Below, piece after piece: positions 8,740 through 17,196 of a stretch of 53,365 nucleotides of DNA. The position numbers and the translations under genes were made by a program. The notes beneath the pieces are model-generated. The model was not told the DNA's origin. It ran no database searches and saw only the letters and a list, made by a program, of their open reading frames with translations. Every line of letters begins with the position of its first letter. Position 1 is the stretch's first letter. This stretch comes from Candidatus Brocadiia bacterium (GTDB taxonomy: Bacteria > Planctomycetota > PUPC01): positions 1 to 53,365 of the forward strand of contig JAUWIN010000005.1 in the NCBI GenBank assembly GCA_030605345.1. The letters run 5' to 3'.

Positions 8740-8858
8740 GGCTGCTTTGCAGGGGAACGGACAGTTTGCTCTTGACAATTCGCCAGGGGTGCGCCAACCT
8801 AATATTGTGCAAAGTGCGCTATACTTATCTGCCGTATAAACGCGAGAACGGTTGACCT

Positions 8859-9278
8859 ATGCCTGAGTCATGCGTCTGTCTGGCAATGGTGGTGGCGGAC
8901 AACATTTTCCGCGAGGAGGGCAGCCGCAAGGTGCACATTGCGGGCACATTCAACCGGATCTCTGCATCGAACTTCCCCGTCCGTCACGATTCGATGAGCC
9001 TGTACCTGGCGGTCACGAACTTGAGGGAGGGGAAGCACAAGGCAAAACTACAACTCAACTACCTGGAACGTGAGGAGAAGCAACTATTGCGGGCGGAGGG
9101 GCCTGTCGTTGCCAAGGGCCCCCTTGATGTTGCGGAATTGAGCTTTTGTTTCCGGGGCCTTGTATTTCCCAAGCCGGGGACCGTTGAGATAGCTTTCTAC
9201 CTTGACGACGAGTTTGTGCAACGTCGGAAGTTGTTAGTGACGCAGACCTCCGAGGAAACAGGAAAGAAAAATGCCTGA
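8859..9278 (+). CDS. DUF6941-like protein
   Basis: 139 residues that look like the small DUF6941 family: an opening CLAMVVADNIFREEG, then KVHIAGTFNRISASNFP, a central YLAVTNLREGKHKAKL strand pair and a C-terminal strand set ending in VEIAFYLDDEFVQRRKLLV. The pattern suggests a beta-sandwich with ligand- or protein-binding capacity; no biochemical function is established. It comes 119 bases after the last virion gene, so it is either phage cargo or the first host gene. The start of the next gene overlaps its end, implying coupled translation. Confidence 0.65.
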   Translation: MPESCVCLAMVVADNIFREEGSRKVHIAGTFNRISASNFPVRHDSMSLYLAVTNLREGKHKAKLQLNYLEREEKQLLRAEGPVVAKGPLDVAELSFCFRGLVFPKPGTVEIAFYLDDEFVQRRKLLVTQTSEETGKKNA

Positions 9279-9597
9279 TGTGACGGTCCGACAGAACGTG
9301 ACCAGTGAGCAGCGCAAGAAGGCCCATCCGGCAGGGCCGAGGGATTCGGTCTTGCCGGGTAAAGGGTGGACTTGCCACTACAACAAGTCGTTGTTGTCCG
9401 AGGTATCCGAGCAACAGACGGCGGACGTTCCGCGCCTGTCTGCGGGCATGGAGATTTGGCCCGCTCAACACCGGGAACTCGGCGCGCGGGGCCTGAGCGC
9501 TGCTGAGGAAAAGGGGCGAGCCGGTTTCTCGCGGAACCCCATGTCAGCCGAGGAAGTGGAAATCTGGCAGTCCGAGCAAGTCTCGGAACATGAATGA
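9271..9597 (+). CDS. Hypothetical protein upstream of mazF-like gene (candidate antitoxin by position)
   Basis: 108 residues; ATG overlaps the end of the DUF6941-like gene and its TGA overlaps the ATG of the MazF-like toxin (ATGA at 9594-9597). No DNA-binding fold of a known antitoxin can be recognised. The C-terminal end is acidic and short (MSAEEVEIWQSEQVSEHE), as toxin-neutralising tails often are. Antitoxin function is inferred only from gene order and overlap. An internal frameshift here would also be possible, given that the next gene has one. Confidence 0.4.
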   Translation: MPDVTVRQNVTSEQRKKAHPAGPRDSVLPGKGWTCHYNKSLLSEVSEQQTADVPRLSAGMEIWPAQHRELGARGLSAAEEKGRAGFSRNPMSAEEVEIWQSEQVSEHE

Positions 9598-9916
9598 GGC
9601 GGGGCCGGTGGGTCTGCGAATACAAGTTCAAAGAACCCGATAAACGCCGCCCCGTCGTCGTGCCCACCCGGAACAGCTCTCTCCCTCATCTCAATAGCGT
9701 TACGCTCGGCCCAGTCACCTCGACAGTTCGGGGGTACCGACCGAGGTCGTTCTCAATCCGGGCGATGAGATGGATAAGATCTGCGCTGTCAAGTTGCACA
9801 ATGTTCAGACTGTTCAACAGACGAATCTCCGTCGAGGGAAACGTATCACGAGGCTCTCGGCCGAGAAAATGGACCAGATAGCCGACGGTCTCAAGTTCGC
9901 TCTCGTGATGGACTGA
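9594..9916 (+). pseudogene. MazF/PemK-like endoribonuclease toxin, frameshifted
   Basis: Begins MRRGRWVCEYKFKEPDKRRPVVV with PITST-like TLGPVTSTVRG, the core of MazF-family mRNA interferases. After the GGGGG at 9730-9734 the frame is lost. In the +1 neighbour frame it resumes as PTEVVLNPGDEMDKICAVKL, then NVQTVQQTNL and a proper C-terminal helix ending in FALVMD and TGA at 9914. Adding one G gives a complete 107-residue MazF, the normal size. Lesion could be real inactivation, phase variation in the G run, or a sequencing deletion. Confidence 0.75.
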
Positions 9917-10164
9917 GCGCGAGCTATTCCGGGAACATCTGGCGGTGATTTCTTTGATCTTGGTCGGGGCTGGGCGCTCGACGGCGAAGCACAGCTGGGG
10001 CAGACTTTCTGCGTATTCCCCGAGGCAGGCACGACACGCCCATCCCCGTCTCCAGCTTCCGAAAAACACCACCAGCGCTCACCATCACGACAACCGCGAG
10101 CACCAGCTGCCGCGGGCCCGCCGCCGAAAACCGCACATCGCAAATACCTCTTCGCGCTTCAGGC
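9917..10164. other. Stretch with no supportable gene
   Basis: About 250 bases between the broken mazF and the next promoter. Open frames on both strands here are Arg/Pro/Ser-rich with no family resemblance and no ribosome site, and look like decayed or noncoding DNA at the prophage border. No tRNA, repeat or attachment site was recognised. Confidence 0.4.
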
Positions 10165-10192
10165 TTGATTAGCAGGGTAAAACCCCCATAAT
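10165..10192 (+). promoter_or_regulatory. Sigma70-like promoter for surface-polymer triad
   Basis: TTGATT (10165-10170), 16-base spacer, CATAAT (10187-10192). It places the start of transcription near 10199, about 43 bases before the ATG at 10242, which has a GGGAAGG ribosome site. Confidence 0.45.
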
Positions 10193-10241
10193 TTCACCCG
10201 GATTGTTTGCTTCACGCCGACACCATCACGGGGAAGGTGTA

Positions 10242-10481
10242 ATGACTACGCATGCCAGGGCACGGATAGACTGCTTCGTGTTGATGTCGGTGTGGCTCTT
10301 GATTTTCTGTCGTGAAGCCTACGCTTATCTTGACCCGGGGACGGGGGCTTTCCTGCTGCAGCTTTTGCTGGGGGGTCTGGTGGGGGTGGCGTTTGGGATT
10401 AAGATATTCTGGAGGAGAATCGTCCCATTCTTTTCTCACCTGTTCTCGAAGAGGCACGCCGGTGAGAAAGAAGAACAGTAG
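10242..10481 (+). CDS. YLDPGTG small membrane protein
   Basis: 79 residues. A first hydrophobic segment (about residues 9-22) ends at a possible cleavage site before AYLDPGTGAFLLQLLLGG, the signature of a widespread family of tiny membrane proteins. The second segment (GLVGVAFGIKIFW) is followed by a basic end. These proteins are regularly found beside membrane sulfatase-like and methyltransferase genes of surface polysaccharide loci, as here; their own function is unknown. ATG at 10242 chosen for its ribosome site. The next gene's GTG lies inside its 3' end. Confidence 0.75.
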   Translation: MTTHARARIDCFVLMSVWLLIFCREAYAYLDPGTGAFLLQLLLGGLVGVAFGIKIFWRRIVPFFSHLFSKRHAGEKEEQ

Positions 10482-11853
10482 CGCGAACCTCGCCAGTTCT
10501 TTTCGAGACCCAAGCGGCTTTGTCTTCACTGAGAATGGGGAGATATACCGCCAGGTAAACAGGGTATACGGTCAGCACTACGACCAGCTGATGGAGTCGG
10601 GGCTTTATGAGGCCCTCGTCGATTCCGGTCTGCTGCTGCCCCACGAGGAAGTGGGCAGCGAACACGCGGTCACGGACGAAGCCTACAAGGTAATCAAGCC
10701 TCGGCGTGTCCCGTTCGTGTCGTATCCGTATGAATGGTGCTTCAGCCAGTTGAAGGATGCGGCGCTGGCGACGCTCGCGGTCCAGAAAACTGCTTTCGAT
10801 TTCGGGATGACGTTGAAGGACAGCAGCGCCTACAACATACAATTCCTGGGCGGGAAACCCGTTCTTATCGACACTCTCTCCTTCGAGAAATACCGCCAGG
10901 GGCAGCTGTGGGTGCCCTACAAGCAGTTCTGCCAGCATTTTCTGGCGCCACTCGCCCTGATGAGCTACACTGACATTCGGCTGAGCCAGTTGTTCCGAAT
11001 TTATATTGACGGCATCCCCGCCGATCTGGCCAGTTCACTGCTCCCGTTCCGGACGTGGTTGCGGTTTTCGCTCCTGTCCCACATTCATCTGTTGGCGAGA
11101 AGTCAGAAACGGTTTGCTGACAGCGCGGTAGATTTTCGCACCCGCAAGATGGGCCGGCTCGGGTTTCAGGGGATTATTGACAGCTTGGAGTCGGCGGTCA
11201 AGAAACTGAAGTGGAGACCCACCGGAACGGAGTGGGCAGAATACTATAATAATACTAATTATCGTGAGAGCGCGTTTGAGGAGAAGAAGAAGCTCGTCAG
11301 CAGGTTCCTGGACCAGGCCAACCCGGCCAATGTCTGGGACGTGGGGGCAAACACAGGTGAGTTCAGCAGGCTTGCCAGCAAAAGGGGAGTGCCAACGGTT
11401 TCCTTCGACATTGATCCGGCAGCAGTGGAAATAAATTATCTTCAGTGCAAGCAACAAAGGGAAACGACCATTCTTCCGCTGGTGCTTGATCTCACGAACC
11501 CAAGCCCCAGCATCGGCTGGGCGAACAGCGAAAGGACGTCACTTTGGGAGCGCGGTCCGACAGACACGGTCCTGGCACTGGCTCTGATTCACCACTTGGC
11601 GATTTCCAACAACGTGCCGCTGGGGCACGTTGCGGAGTGCTTCCAGCGGATGTGCAACTCGCTCATTATCGAGTTTATTCCCAAGAGCGATTCGAAGGTG
11701 CAGAAGCTTCTGGCCACCAGGGAGGACGTGTTTCCAGGTTACACCAGCGAAGGCTTTGAAAGGGAGTTCGAAAGATGGTTCGAGATAAGGCAAGCAGCGA
11801 AGATCGAGGGCTCGCAGAGAACACTGTATCTGATGGAGAAAAAACCGCAGTGA
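10462..11853 (+). CDS. SAM-dependent methyltransferase, NoeA-related type
   Basis: 463 residues from a GTG overlapping the previous gene by 20 bases. The N-terminal 270 residues match the helical front of the NoeA-related group (VYGQHYDQLMESGLYE, VSYPYEWCFSQLKDAAL, NIQFLGGKPVLIDTLSFE). The C-terminal Rossmann part has motif I as VWDVGANTGEFSRLA (about 325) and an acidic SFDIDPAAVE second strand, then a DTVLALALIHHLAIS post-motif. Probably methylates a cell-surface sugar or lipid-linked intermediate; the substrate is not known. Co-translated with the neighbours on both sides. Confidence 0.75.
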   Translation: MRKKNSSANLASSFRDPSGFVFTENGEIYRQVNRVYGQHYDQLMESGLYEALVDSGLLLPHEEVGSEHAVTDEAYKVIKPRRVPFVSYPYEWCFSQLKDAALATLAVQKTAFDFGMTLKDSSAYNIQFLGGKPVLIDTLSFEKYRQGQLWVPYKQFCQHFLAPLALMSYTDIRLSQLFRIYIDGIPADLASSLLPFRTWLRFSLLSHIHLLARSQKRFADSAVDFRTRKMGRLGFQGIIDSLESAVKKLKWRPTGTEWAEYYNNTNYRESAFEEKKKLVSRFLDQANPANVWDVGANTGEFSRLASKRGVPTVSFDIDPAAVEINYLQCKQQRETTILPLVLDLTNPSPSIGWANSERTSLWERGPTDTVLALALIHHLAISNNVPLGHVAECFQRMCNSLIIEFIPKSDSKVQKLLATREDVFPGYTSEGFEREFERWFEIRQAAKIEGSQRTLYLMEKKPQ

Positions 11854-13475
11854 GGCGCCGCCGGGTCTGGATACTGCATCCATTTTTCTTCGCCATTTTT
11901 CCCGTTCTGTCCCTTTTGTCCGGCAACATAAACCGCACACCGATAACCGAAGCGTTCCTGCCGGCGGGTGTCAGCTTGTTGTTCACACTGCTGTTCTGGT
12001 TGTTGCTCGTGGCTATGCTCAGGAGCAAGCAGAAGGCGGCAGTGATTGTGTCTTTGTTCCTTTTGCTGTTCTTTTCCTACGGTCACTTCTATGATCTCAT
12101 AAACAGGCTGTTCCCGGTGATATGGGGCTTGTCGCCGGGTCAGCACAGGCTACTGCTGCCGCTGTGGGGCGTTTTGTTTCTTTTGGGCGCAGGCTTCACT
12201 GTGGTGAACAAGAAGCCTCTGGGAAAGCTCACGTTCCTGCTCAATATCGTGGCGGGCTGCCTGGTGGGGATGAGTGTTCTCGGTATCGGCGCTTACAGTC
12301 TGCGGGTCGGGCTGGACCGTGCGCACGCCGAACTTACACAAACTGTGGACCTGCCCGCCGCGGATAACGAACAACCGAAGCCCCTCCGGGACATCTACTA
12401 CATCATTCTGGATCGATACGCCGACGCAAGCACATTCAAGAACATCTACGGCTACGACAATACCGAGTTCATACGGTATCTCGAGGCAAAAGGGTTCTAC
12501 GTGGCGCAGGAAAGCCGGGCCAATTACCCAAGGACCAAACATTCCCTATCAAGTTCTCTGAACATGACCCAGGTCAACTACCTGACCGAGGTGCTTGGCG
12601 AAAATTGCGATGACTTCCTGCCGCTGCAGCTCATGCTGCAAGACCCCCAGGTGTGGCATTTCCTCAAGCAGCGCGGATACAGGTTCATATATTTTGGCTC
12701 CTGGGCGCAGGCCACAAGACGAAACAAATATGCCGACGTCAACATTAATTTGTTTGGACTGCCCGAGTTCACGCACAACCTTTACTGTAAAACCATGCTG
12801 TATCCCGTCGGGTTGAAACACTTCTACAACGAGCGCCGGATACAGCACGCCAGGGTAAAATACAAACTTGACAAACTTGCCGAGGTCCCTCGGATGGAAG
12901 GGCCCAAGTTTGTTTTTGTGCATTTAATAATTCCGCACCGCCCATATGTTTTTGCGCCCAATGGTGACTTTGTTCCCTATAATGAAGCTGCCGCAAAAGG
13001 GCTCGCACGCAGCTACCTCGACCAGGTTGCTTTCCTGAACAAGGAACTGAGGGCACTGGTGGACACCCTGCTCGCACGCTCCGCCGTTCCCCCGGTGGTT
13101 ATCCTCCAGGGCGATGAGGGGCCCAACGTGGCTCGGCTCAGCAACGAACAACGTCAGAACTTCAACTGGGAAAGGGCAAGCAGGACTCAACTGCTGCAGA
13201 AGATGAGCATACTAAATGCCTATTATCTGCCCGGTGTGGAGACCGTGCCACTGTATCCCAGCATAACGCCTGTCAACTCCTTTCGCCTGGTCTTTAACCT
13301 GTATTTCAATACCGATTTTGAACTGCTGCCTGACAAAAGTTATGTCTTCCCGGACAGCAGACACCCCTATGTGTTTGTAGATGTCACCGAGAAACTCAAG
13401 GGCGGCTATAGCGCATCGCCAGGCACGAAGGACGAGGCGGCGGCGCAGAGCCGGGCGGCGCCAGATGGAACTTGA
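11850..13475 (+). CDS. Membrane-anchored sulfatase-superfamily enzyme
   Basis: 541 residues from the GTG in a GTGA overlap with the methyltransferase (an ATG at 11775 would overlap by 79 bases). Four to five TM segments in the first 165 residues are followed by an extracytoplasmic alkaline-phosphatase/sulfatase-fold domain. It has DIYYIILDRYAD (first metal strand), YPRTKHSLSSSLNM (nucleophile Thr/Ser region), FVHLIIPHRPYVF and a late ILQGDEGPN in place of the usual D-H-G metal site. This resembles LtaS/phosphoethanolamine- or phosphoglycerol-transferase-like enzymes acting on surface polymers. Substitutions in the last metal motif are normal for this subgroup, so activity cannot be excluded. 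Confidence 0.75.
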   Translation: MRRRRVWILHPFFFAIFPVLSLLSGNINRTPITEAFLPAGVSLLFTLLFWLLLVAMLRSKQKAAVIVSLFLLLFFSYGHFYDLINRLFPVIWGLSPGQHRLLLPLWGVLFLLGAGFTVVNKKPLGKLTFLLNIVAGCLVGMSVLGIGAYSLRVGLDRAHAELTQTVDLPAADNEQPKPLRDIYYIILDRYADASTFKNIYGYDNTEFIRYLEAKGFYVAQESRANYPRTKHSLSSSLNMTQVNYLTEVLGENCDDFLPLQLMLQDPQVWHFLKQRGYRFIYFGSWAQATRRNKYADVNINLFGLPEFTHNLYCKTMLYPVGLKHFYNERRIQHARVKYKLDKLAEVPRMEGPKFVFVHLIIPHRPYVFAPNGDFVPYNEAAAKGLARSYLDQVAFLNKELRALVDTLLARSAVPPVVILQGDEGPNVARLSNEQRQNFNWERASRTQLLQKMSILNAYYLPGVETVPLYPSITPVNSFRLVFNLYFNTDFELLPDKSYVFPDSRHPYVFVDVTEKLKGGYSASPGTKDEAAAQSRAAPDGT

Positions 13476-13554
13476 CACCGCCGCAATGGAGGGGTAAAGT
13501 TAGACTGTGGCCTTCGAGAGGGCCATTCGGAGTACTTCTCCAGGAGGGGTGGCA

Positions 13555-13776
13555 ATGTTTGCGCTAGGCCTTCCGGGCGGTTCGGAGTGGATAATTATCC
13601 TCATCGTCGCCCTGTTGATCTTCGGGCCACGGCTGCCTTCCGTAATGCGGAGCGTCGGCAAGAGCATCACGGAGTTCAAGAAAGGGCTGAAGGACGCCGG
13701 GGACGACGTGGATAAGGCGGTCGAAGACGCCGACAAATCCGCAATGGACGACTCCGAGAAAGAACGCAAAGGCTGA
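13555..13776 (+). CDS. tatA: Sec-independent translocase TatA/TatE
   Basis: 73 residues: one N-terminal TM helix (EWIIILIVALLIF) directly followed by the FGPRLPSVMRSVGKSITEFKKGL amphipathic-helix signature (F-G-P hinge), then an acidic disordered tail. This is the pore-forming component for folded-protein export. ATG at 13555 has AGGAGG at 13542-13547. It is alone here, without tatC. It converges on trpF with a 35-base gap. Confidence 0.9.
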   Translation: MFALGLPGGSEWIIILIVALLIFGPRLPSVMRSVGKSITEFKKGLKDAGDDVDKAVEDADKSAMDDSEKERKG

Positions 13777-13811
13777 AGCGCCGCGCCGCAAACGCTGCGA
13801 AAAGACCTGTC

Positions 13812-14450
13812 TCAGATTTCGGTTCTCGCGTTTCTTACGAACGCCAGAATCTTTTTTTTGTCCTTTATGCCGGGTGAGGTCTCCACGCCGCCGGCGCAAT
13901 CAACCCCCCACGGCTCGGCGATGCGAACGGCTTCGGCCACGTTTTCCGGGGTCAGGCCGCCCGCCAGCAGGATTCGGCGACGCGGAAGCCGTCGAGCGCG
14001 CTCCCGCGTACCACGGGCGAGTTCCCAATCAAACGTCCGCCCCGTCCCGCCGTACTTTCCCGCAACCCGTGCGTCGAGCAGGCAGGCAAACGCGGGGTAG
14101 TTATGTAGTTGCTCCAGGTCGGCCTCTTTTCCGATGCGGAACGCCTTGATGACTCGAAGCTCGCGCAGGCTCTCCGCGAATTCGGCCGTCTCCGAGCCAT
14201 GCAGTTGAACGGTCTGCGTGCCAAGCGCGTCCGCTGTCCTCAGTATCTCCTCGTGGTCCGCATCGACGAACACCGCGACAATTTCGACTCGGCCGCGAAC
14301 CGCGTCTGCGATTTCGCATCCGCGCTCGACAATCACGCAGCGCGGCGTGCCCGGCCAGAAGTTCACGCCGACCATGTCGGCGCCGGCTTCCGCCGCCGCC
14401 AGCGCATCCTTCACCCGCGTAATCCCGCAGATTTTGACCTTTACGCTCAT
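13812..14450 (-). CDS. trpF: Phosphoribosylanthranilate isomerase
   Basis: 212-residue TIM-barrel enzyme of tryptophan synthesis, isomerising PRA to CdRP. It shows KICGIT (catalytic Cys) at the N terminus, GADMVGVNFWPGTPR, VFVDADHEEI, VQLHGSE, a catalytic-Asp strand LLDARV followed by GGTGRTFDW, LLAGGLTPENV and WGVDCAGGVETSPGIKD (phosphate grip). Family length is normal. ATG lies one base after the purH stop (TGAGATG), so it is the last gene of a purM-purH-trpF unit; no other trp gene is nearby. Confidence 0.93.
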   Translation of the reverse strand: MSVKVKICGITRVKDALAAAEAGADMVGVNFWPGTPRCVIVERGCEIADAVRGRVEIVAVFVDADHEEILRTADALGTQTVQLHGSETAEFAESLRELRVIKAFRIGKEADLEQLHNYPAFACLLDARVAGKYGGTGRTFDWELARGTRERARRLPRRRILLAGGLTPENVAEAVRIAEPWGVDCAGGVETSPGIKDKKKILAFVRNARTEI

Positions 14451-14451
14451 C

Positions 14452-16035
14452 TCAATGCCTGAAGTGGCGCACGCCGGTGAAGACCATGGCTATGTTGTGT
14501 TTGGCGGCGGCGTCGATGGAGGCCTGGTCGTTCTTCGAGCCGCCCGGCTGAACGATTGCTGTGATGCCTGCCTCGGCGGCCTTTTCGACGACGTCTGGGA
14601 AGGGGAAGAAAGCGTCGGAGGCAAGCGCGGCGCCGTTCGCCTTTTCGCCGGCTTTCCGCGCGGCGATGATTGTCGAATCGACCCGACTGGGCTGGCCGGG
14701 ACCCATGCTGAGCAGTGTCTGGTCCTTGGCAAACAGGATGGCGTTGGACTTGACGTGCTTGCAGACTGTCCAGGCGAAGTTGAGGTCGGCGGTCTCGGCT
14801 GGTGTGGGCTGGCGCTTGCTCACCGGCTTCAGGCCGGCCTCGCCATAGAGCGACAGGTCGCGGGTCTGCGTGATGAGCCCGCCGACAACGCTGCGCACGT
14901 TCAACTCGCACTGGTCACGCTTCACGTTCTCCAGGTTTCCTATTTTGAGGACACGGAGGTCGGCGCCCCATCGCTTGGATGTGGTAAGGACCTCGAGCGC
15001 TTCATCCTCGTAGTCGGGTGCCATAATCACCTCGTAGAACACCGGCCAGTTGCGTTTTTTCACAATCTGTTTTGCGAGTTGGACGTCAACCGACCTGTTG
15101 ACGGCGATGATGCCGCCGAATTCGGAGACCGGGTCGCCGCTGTAAGCGCGCTCGAACGCCTGATGGATGTCGTCGGCAGTGCCGCAGCCGGCGGGGTTCG
15201 TATGCTTGATGATTGCCACGGCGGGGCGGGCGAACTCCTTGACCAGTTCCAGCGCTCCGTCGGCATCGAGGATATTGTTGTAGGAGATGGGTTTCCCGGA
15301 GAGCATTTCGGCGGTGGACACACTGGGCTCGCTGGCGGTTGGCAGCCGATAGAACGCGGCCGCCTGGTGCGAGTTCTCGCCGTAACGGAGATTGTCACCC
15401 ACCTTCTCGAACCTGAGCGAGAGGGTCTGGGGGAACTGGGTATCGGTCTGGCCGCCGATGTAGGTGGCGATGGCGTTGTCGTAGTGCGAGGTCAGCCGGA
15501 ACACTTCAACGGCGAGTTCGCGGTTGAGTTCGTCGGACACTTCACCGCCGCCCGTCTTCATTTCGTCGAGCACTTTCGCGTACTGCGACGGCCGCGTTAC
15601 CACGGTGACGTATTTGTGGTTCTTGGCGGCGGAGCGGACCATCGACGGCCCGCCGATGTCAATCTGCTCGATGGCTTCCCCGAACTCCACCCCCTCCTTC
15701 GCAATTGTTTGTTCGAACGGATAGAGGTTGACCACCACCATGGCGATGGGCTTGATGTCGTTTTCCTCCATCACCCTGAGGTGTTGTGGGTTATCACGGA
15801 CCGCCAGCAGGCCGCCGTGCACCTTCGGATGCAGCGTTTTGACGCGGCCGTCCATCATCTCCGGGAAGCCGGTGTAGTCAGAAATCTCGGTAACGTCGAT
15901 ACCGGCTTGCCCGAGTTTTTTTGCGGTGCCGCCGGTCGATATGATTTCCACGCCGAACTCGACGAGGCCCTTGACGAATTCGACCAGGCCGGTTTTGTCT
16001 GAGACGCTTACGAGTGCCCTTTCGACCTTCCGCAT
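14452..16035 (-). CDS. purH: Bifunctional AICAR transformylase/IMP cyclohydrolase
   Basis: 527 residues, the usual length. The N-terminal IMP cyclohydrolase domain (about 1-200) starts ALVSVSDKTGLVEF and has ISTGGTAKKL, GRVKTLHPKVHGG and a NIGGPSM-like IDIGGPSMVRSAAKN. The C-terminal AICAR formyltransferase domain has LRYGENSHQAA, IKHTNPAGCG and the final part FPFPDVVEKAAEAG...IVQPGGSKND with a VFTGVRHFRH end. It catalyses the last two steps of de novo IMP synthesis. Start is ATG with GAGAGGAG upstream; 20 bases after purM. Confidence 0.96.
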   Translation of the reverse strand: MRKVERALVSVSDKTGLVEFVKGLVEFGVEIISTGGTAKKLGQAGIDVTEISDYTGFPEMMDGRVKTLHPKVHGGLLAVRDNPQHLRVMEENDIKPIAMVVVNLYPFEQTIAKEGVEFGEAIEQIDIGGPSMVRSAAKNHKYVTVVTRPSQYAKVLDEMKTGGGEVSDELNRELAVEVFRLTSHYDNAIATYIGGQTDTQFPQTLSLRFEKVGDNLRYGENSHQAAAFYRLPTASEPSVSTAEMLSGKPISYNNILDADGALELVKEFARPAVAIIKHTNPAGCGTADDIHQAFERAYSGDPVSEFGGIIAVNRSVDVQLAKQIVKKRNWPVFYEVIMAPDYEDEALEVLTTSKRWGADLRVLKIGNLENVKRDQCELNVRSVVGGLITQTRDLSLYGEAGLKPVSKRQPTPAETADLNFAWTVCKHVKSNAILFAKDQTLLSMGPGQPSRVDSTIIAARKAGEKANGAALASDAFFPFPDVVEKAAEAGITAIVQPGGSKNDQASIDAAAKHNIAMVFTGVRHFRH

Positions 16036-16055
16036 ATCTCTCCTCTCAAAAACGC

Positions 16056-17117
16056 TTAATCCACGAGTTCGACTTTGTTCGGGCCGCGTTTGACGCGGCC
16101 GATAACGTATGCCCTGTGTTTCTGCCGCGCCAGTTGCTTCACAATCGATTGGGCGTAGGCCGCCGGCACTACAAGAACCATTCCGATGCCCATGTTGAAC
16201 ACCCGATACATCTCATCTTCAGCGACATCGCCGAGGCGCTGTATCAGCGCAAATATCGGAGGCTTCGGCCAGGCGCTCTTGCTTATTCGGGCGGAGAAGT
16301 TTTTGGGCAGCGCCCGCGGAAGGTTCTCGACAATCCCGCCGCCGGTGATGTGCGCGATGGCCTTGACGCCGTGCTTGACCTTGTAATGTTTGAGTAGTGC
16401 CCGGACGGCGCGTGCGTATATCAACGTGGGCCGGAGGAGTTCTTCGCCGAGGGTGCAGCCGAGTTCTTCCACCCGTTGGTCCAGCTTCAGTTTCGCGTCT
16501 CCGAGGAGGATTTTGCGCGCCAGCGAGTAGCCGTTTGAATGTAGGCCGCTGGACGCGATTCCGACCACTGCGTCGCCTGAGCGCACGTTGCGGCCGTCGA
16601 TGCGCTTACTGCGCTCGACAATCCCGGCGGCGAAGCCGGCCAGGTCGTATTCTCCATTTCGGTAGAATTCGGGGAGTTCCGCCCGTTCGCCTCCGAGCAG
16701 GGCGCACCCTACTTCGCGGCAGGCTTGTGTGATGCCCTTGAGCACGTCCACCTGAACGTCGTTGGGCACGGTGCTGAAGGCTATGTAGTCGAGAAACAAC
16801 AGAGGCTGGGCGCCGTTGGTGATGAGGTCGTTGACGCTCATCGCCACGAGGTCGATGCCGACGGTATCGTGTTTTGCCATTGCGAATGCGACCTTCAGTT
16901 TGGTGCCGACGCCGTCGGTGCAGGCGACGAGCACCGGTTCGTTGTAACGTTTTGCAAACAGCGTTTGTTTCGGTTTGAGTGCGATTTCGCCAGCAAAGCC
17001 GGCGGGCGCGGGGATAACGTCGGGGCCGTGGGTGCTCTCGACGAGGGAGCGGATGGCGGTTACGAACGCTGTGTTGGCGTCTATGTTCACGCCAGCGTCC
17101 TTGTATGTCTTTCCCAT
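16056..17117 (-). CDS. purM: Phosphoribosylformylglycinamidine cyclo-ligase (AIR synthetase)
   Basis: 353 residues in the PurM ATPase superfamily, making AIR from FGAM with ATP. Visible motifs: MGKTYKDAGVNIDAN start, VLVACTDGVGTKLKVA, HDTVGIDLVAMSVNDL (with NGAQPLLFLDY), GCALLGGERAELPEFY, GDAVVGIASSGLHSNGYSLARK and AIAHITGGGIVENLPR. The ATG at 17117 is preferred over an upstream extension because of the GAGGAAAC site and the family N terminus. First of three metabolic genes in tandem. Confidence 0.96.
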   Translation of the reverse strand: MGKTYKDAGVNIDANTAFVTAIRSLVESTHGPDVIPAPAGFAGEIALKPKQTLFAKRYNEPVLVACTDGVGTKLKVAFAMAKHDTVGIDLVAMSVNDLITNGAQPLLFLDYIAFSTVPNDVQVDVLKGITQACREVGCALLGGERAELPEFYRNGEYDLAGFAAGIVERSKRIDGRNVRSGDAVVGIASSGLHSNGYSLARKILLGDAKLKLDQRVEELGCTLGEELLRPTLIYARAVRALLKHYKVKHGVKAIAHITGGGIVENLPRALPKNFSARISKSAWPKPPIFALIQRLGDVAEDEMYRVFNMGIGMVLVVPAAYAQSIVKQLARQKHRAYVIGRVKRGPNKVELVD

Positions 17118-17196
17118 CAGTTTCCTCGTATCCCTCCGAGGCCGCTGACCATTTTGCTGTGCGCAACAGGAGACTGAGGTGAGCGGACATTGCCTG

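Noticed and set aside
8772..8805. TTGACA followed by TAATAT as promoter for the DUF6941-like gene
   Set aside because: Spacer is 22 bases, outside the usable range; TATACT at 8820 has no -35 either.
14218..16002. 594-codon plus-strand open frame
   Set aside because: Exactly antisense to purH, no ribosome site, low-complexity composition caused by GC-rich codon bias.
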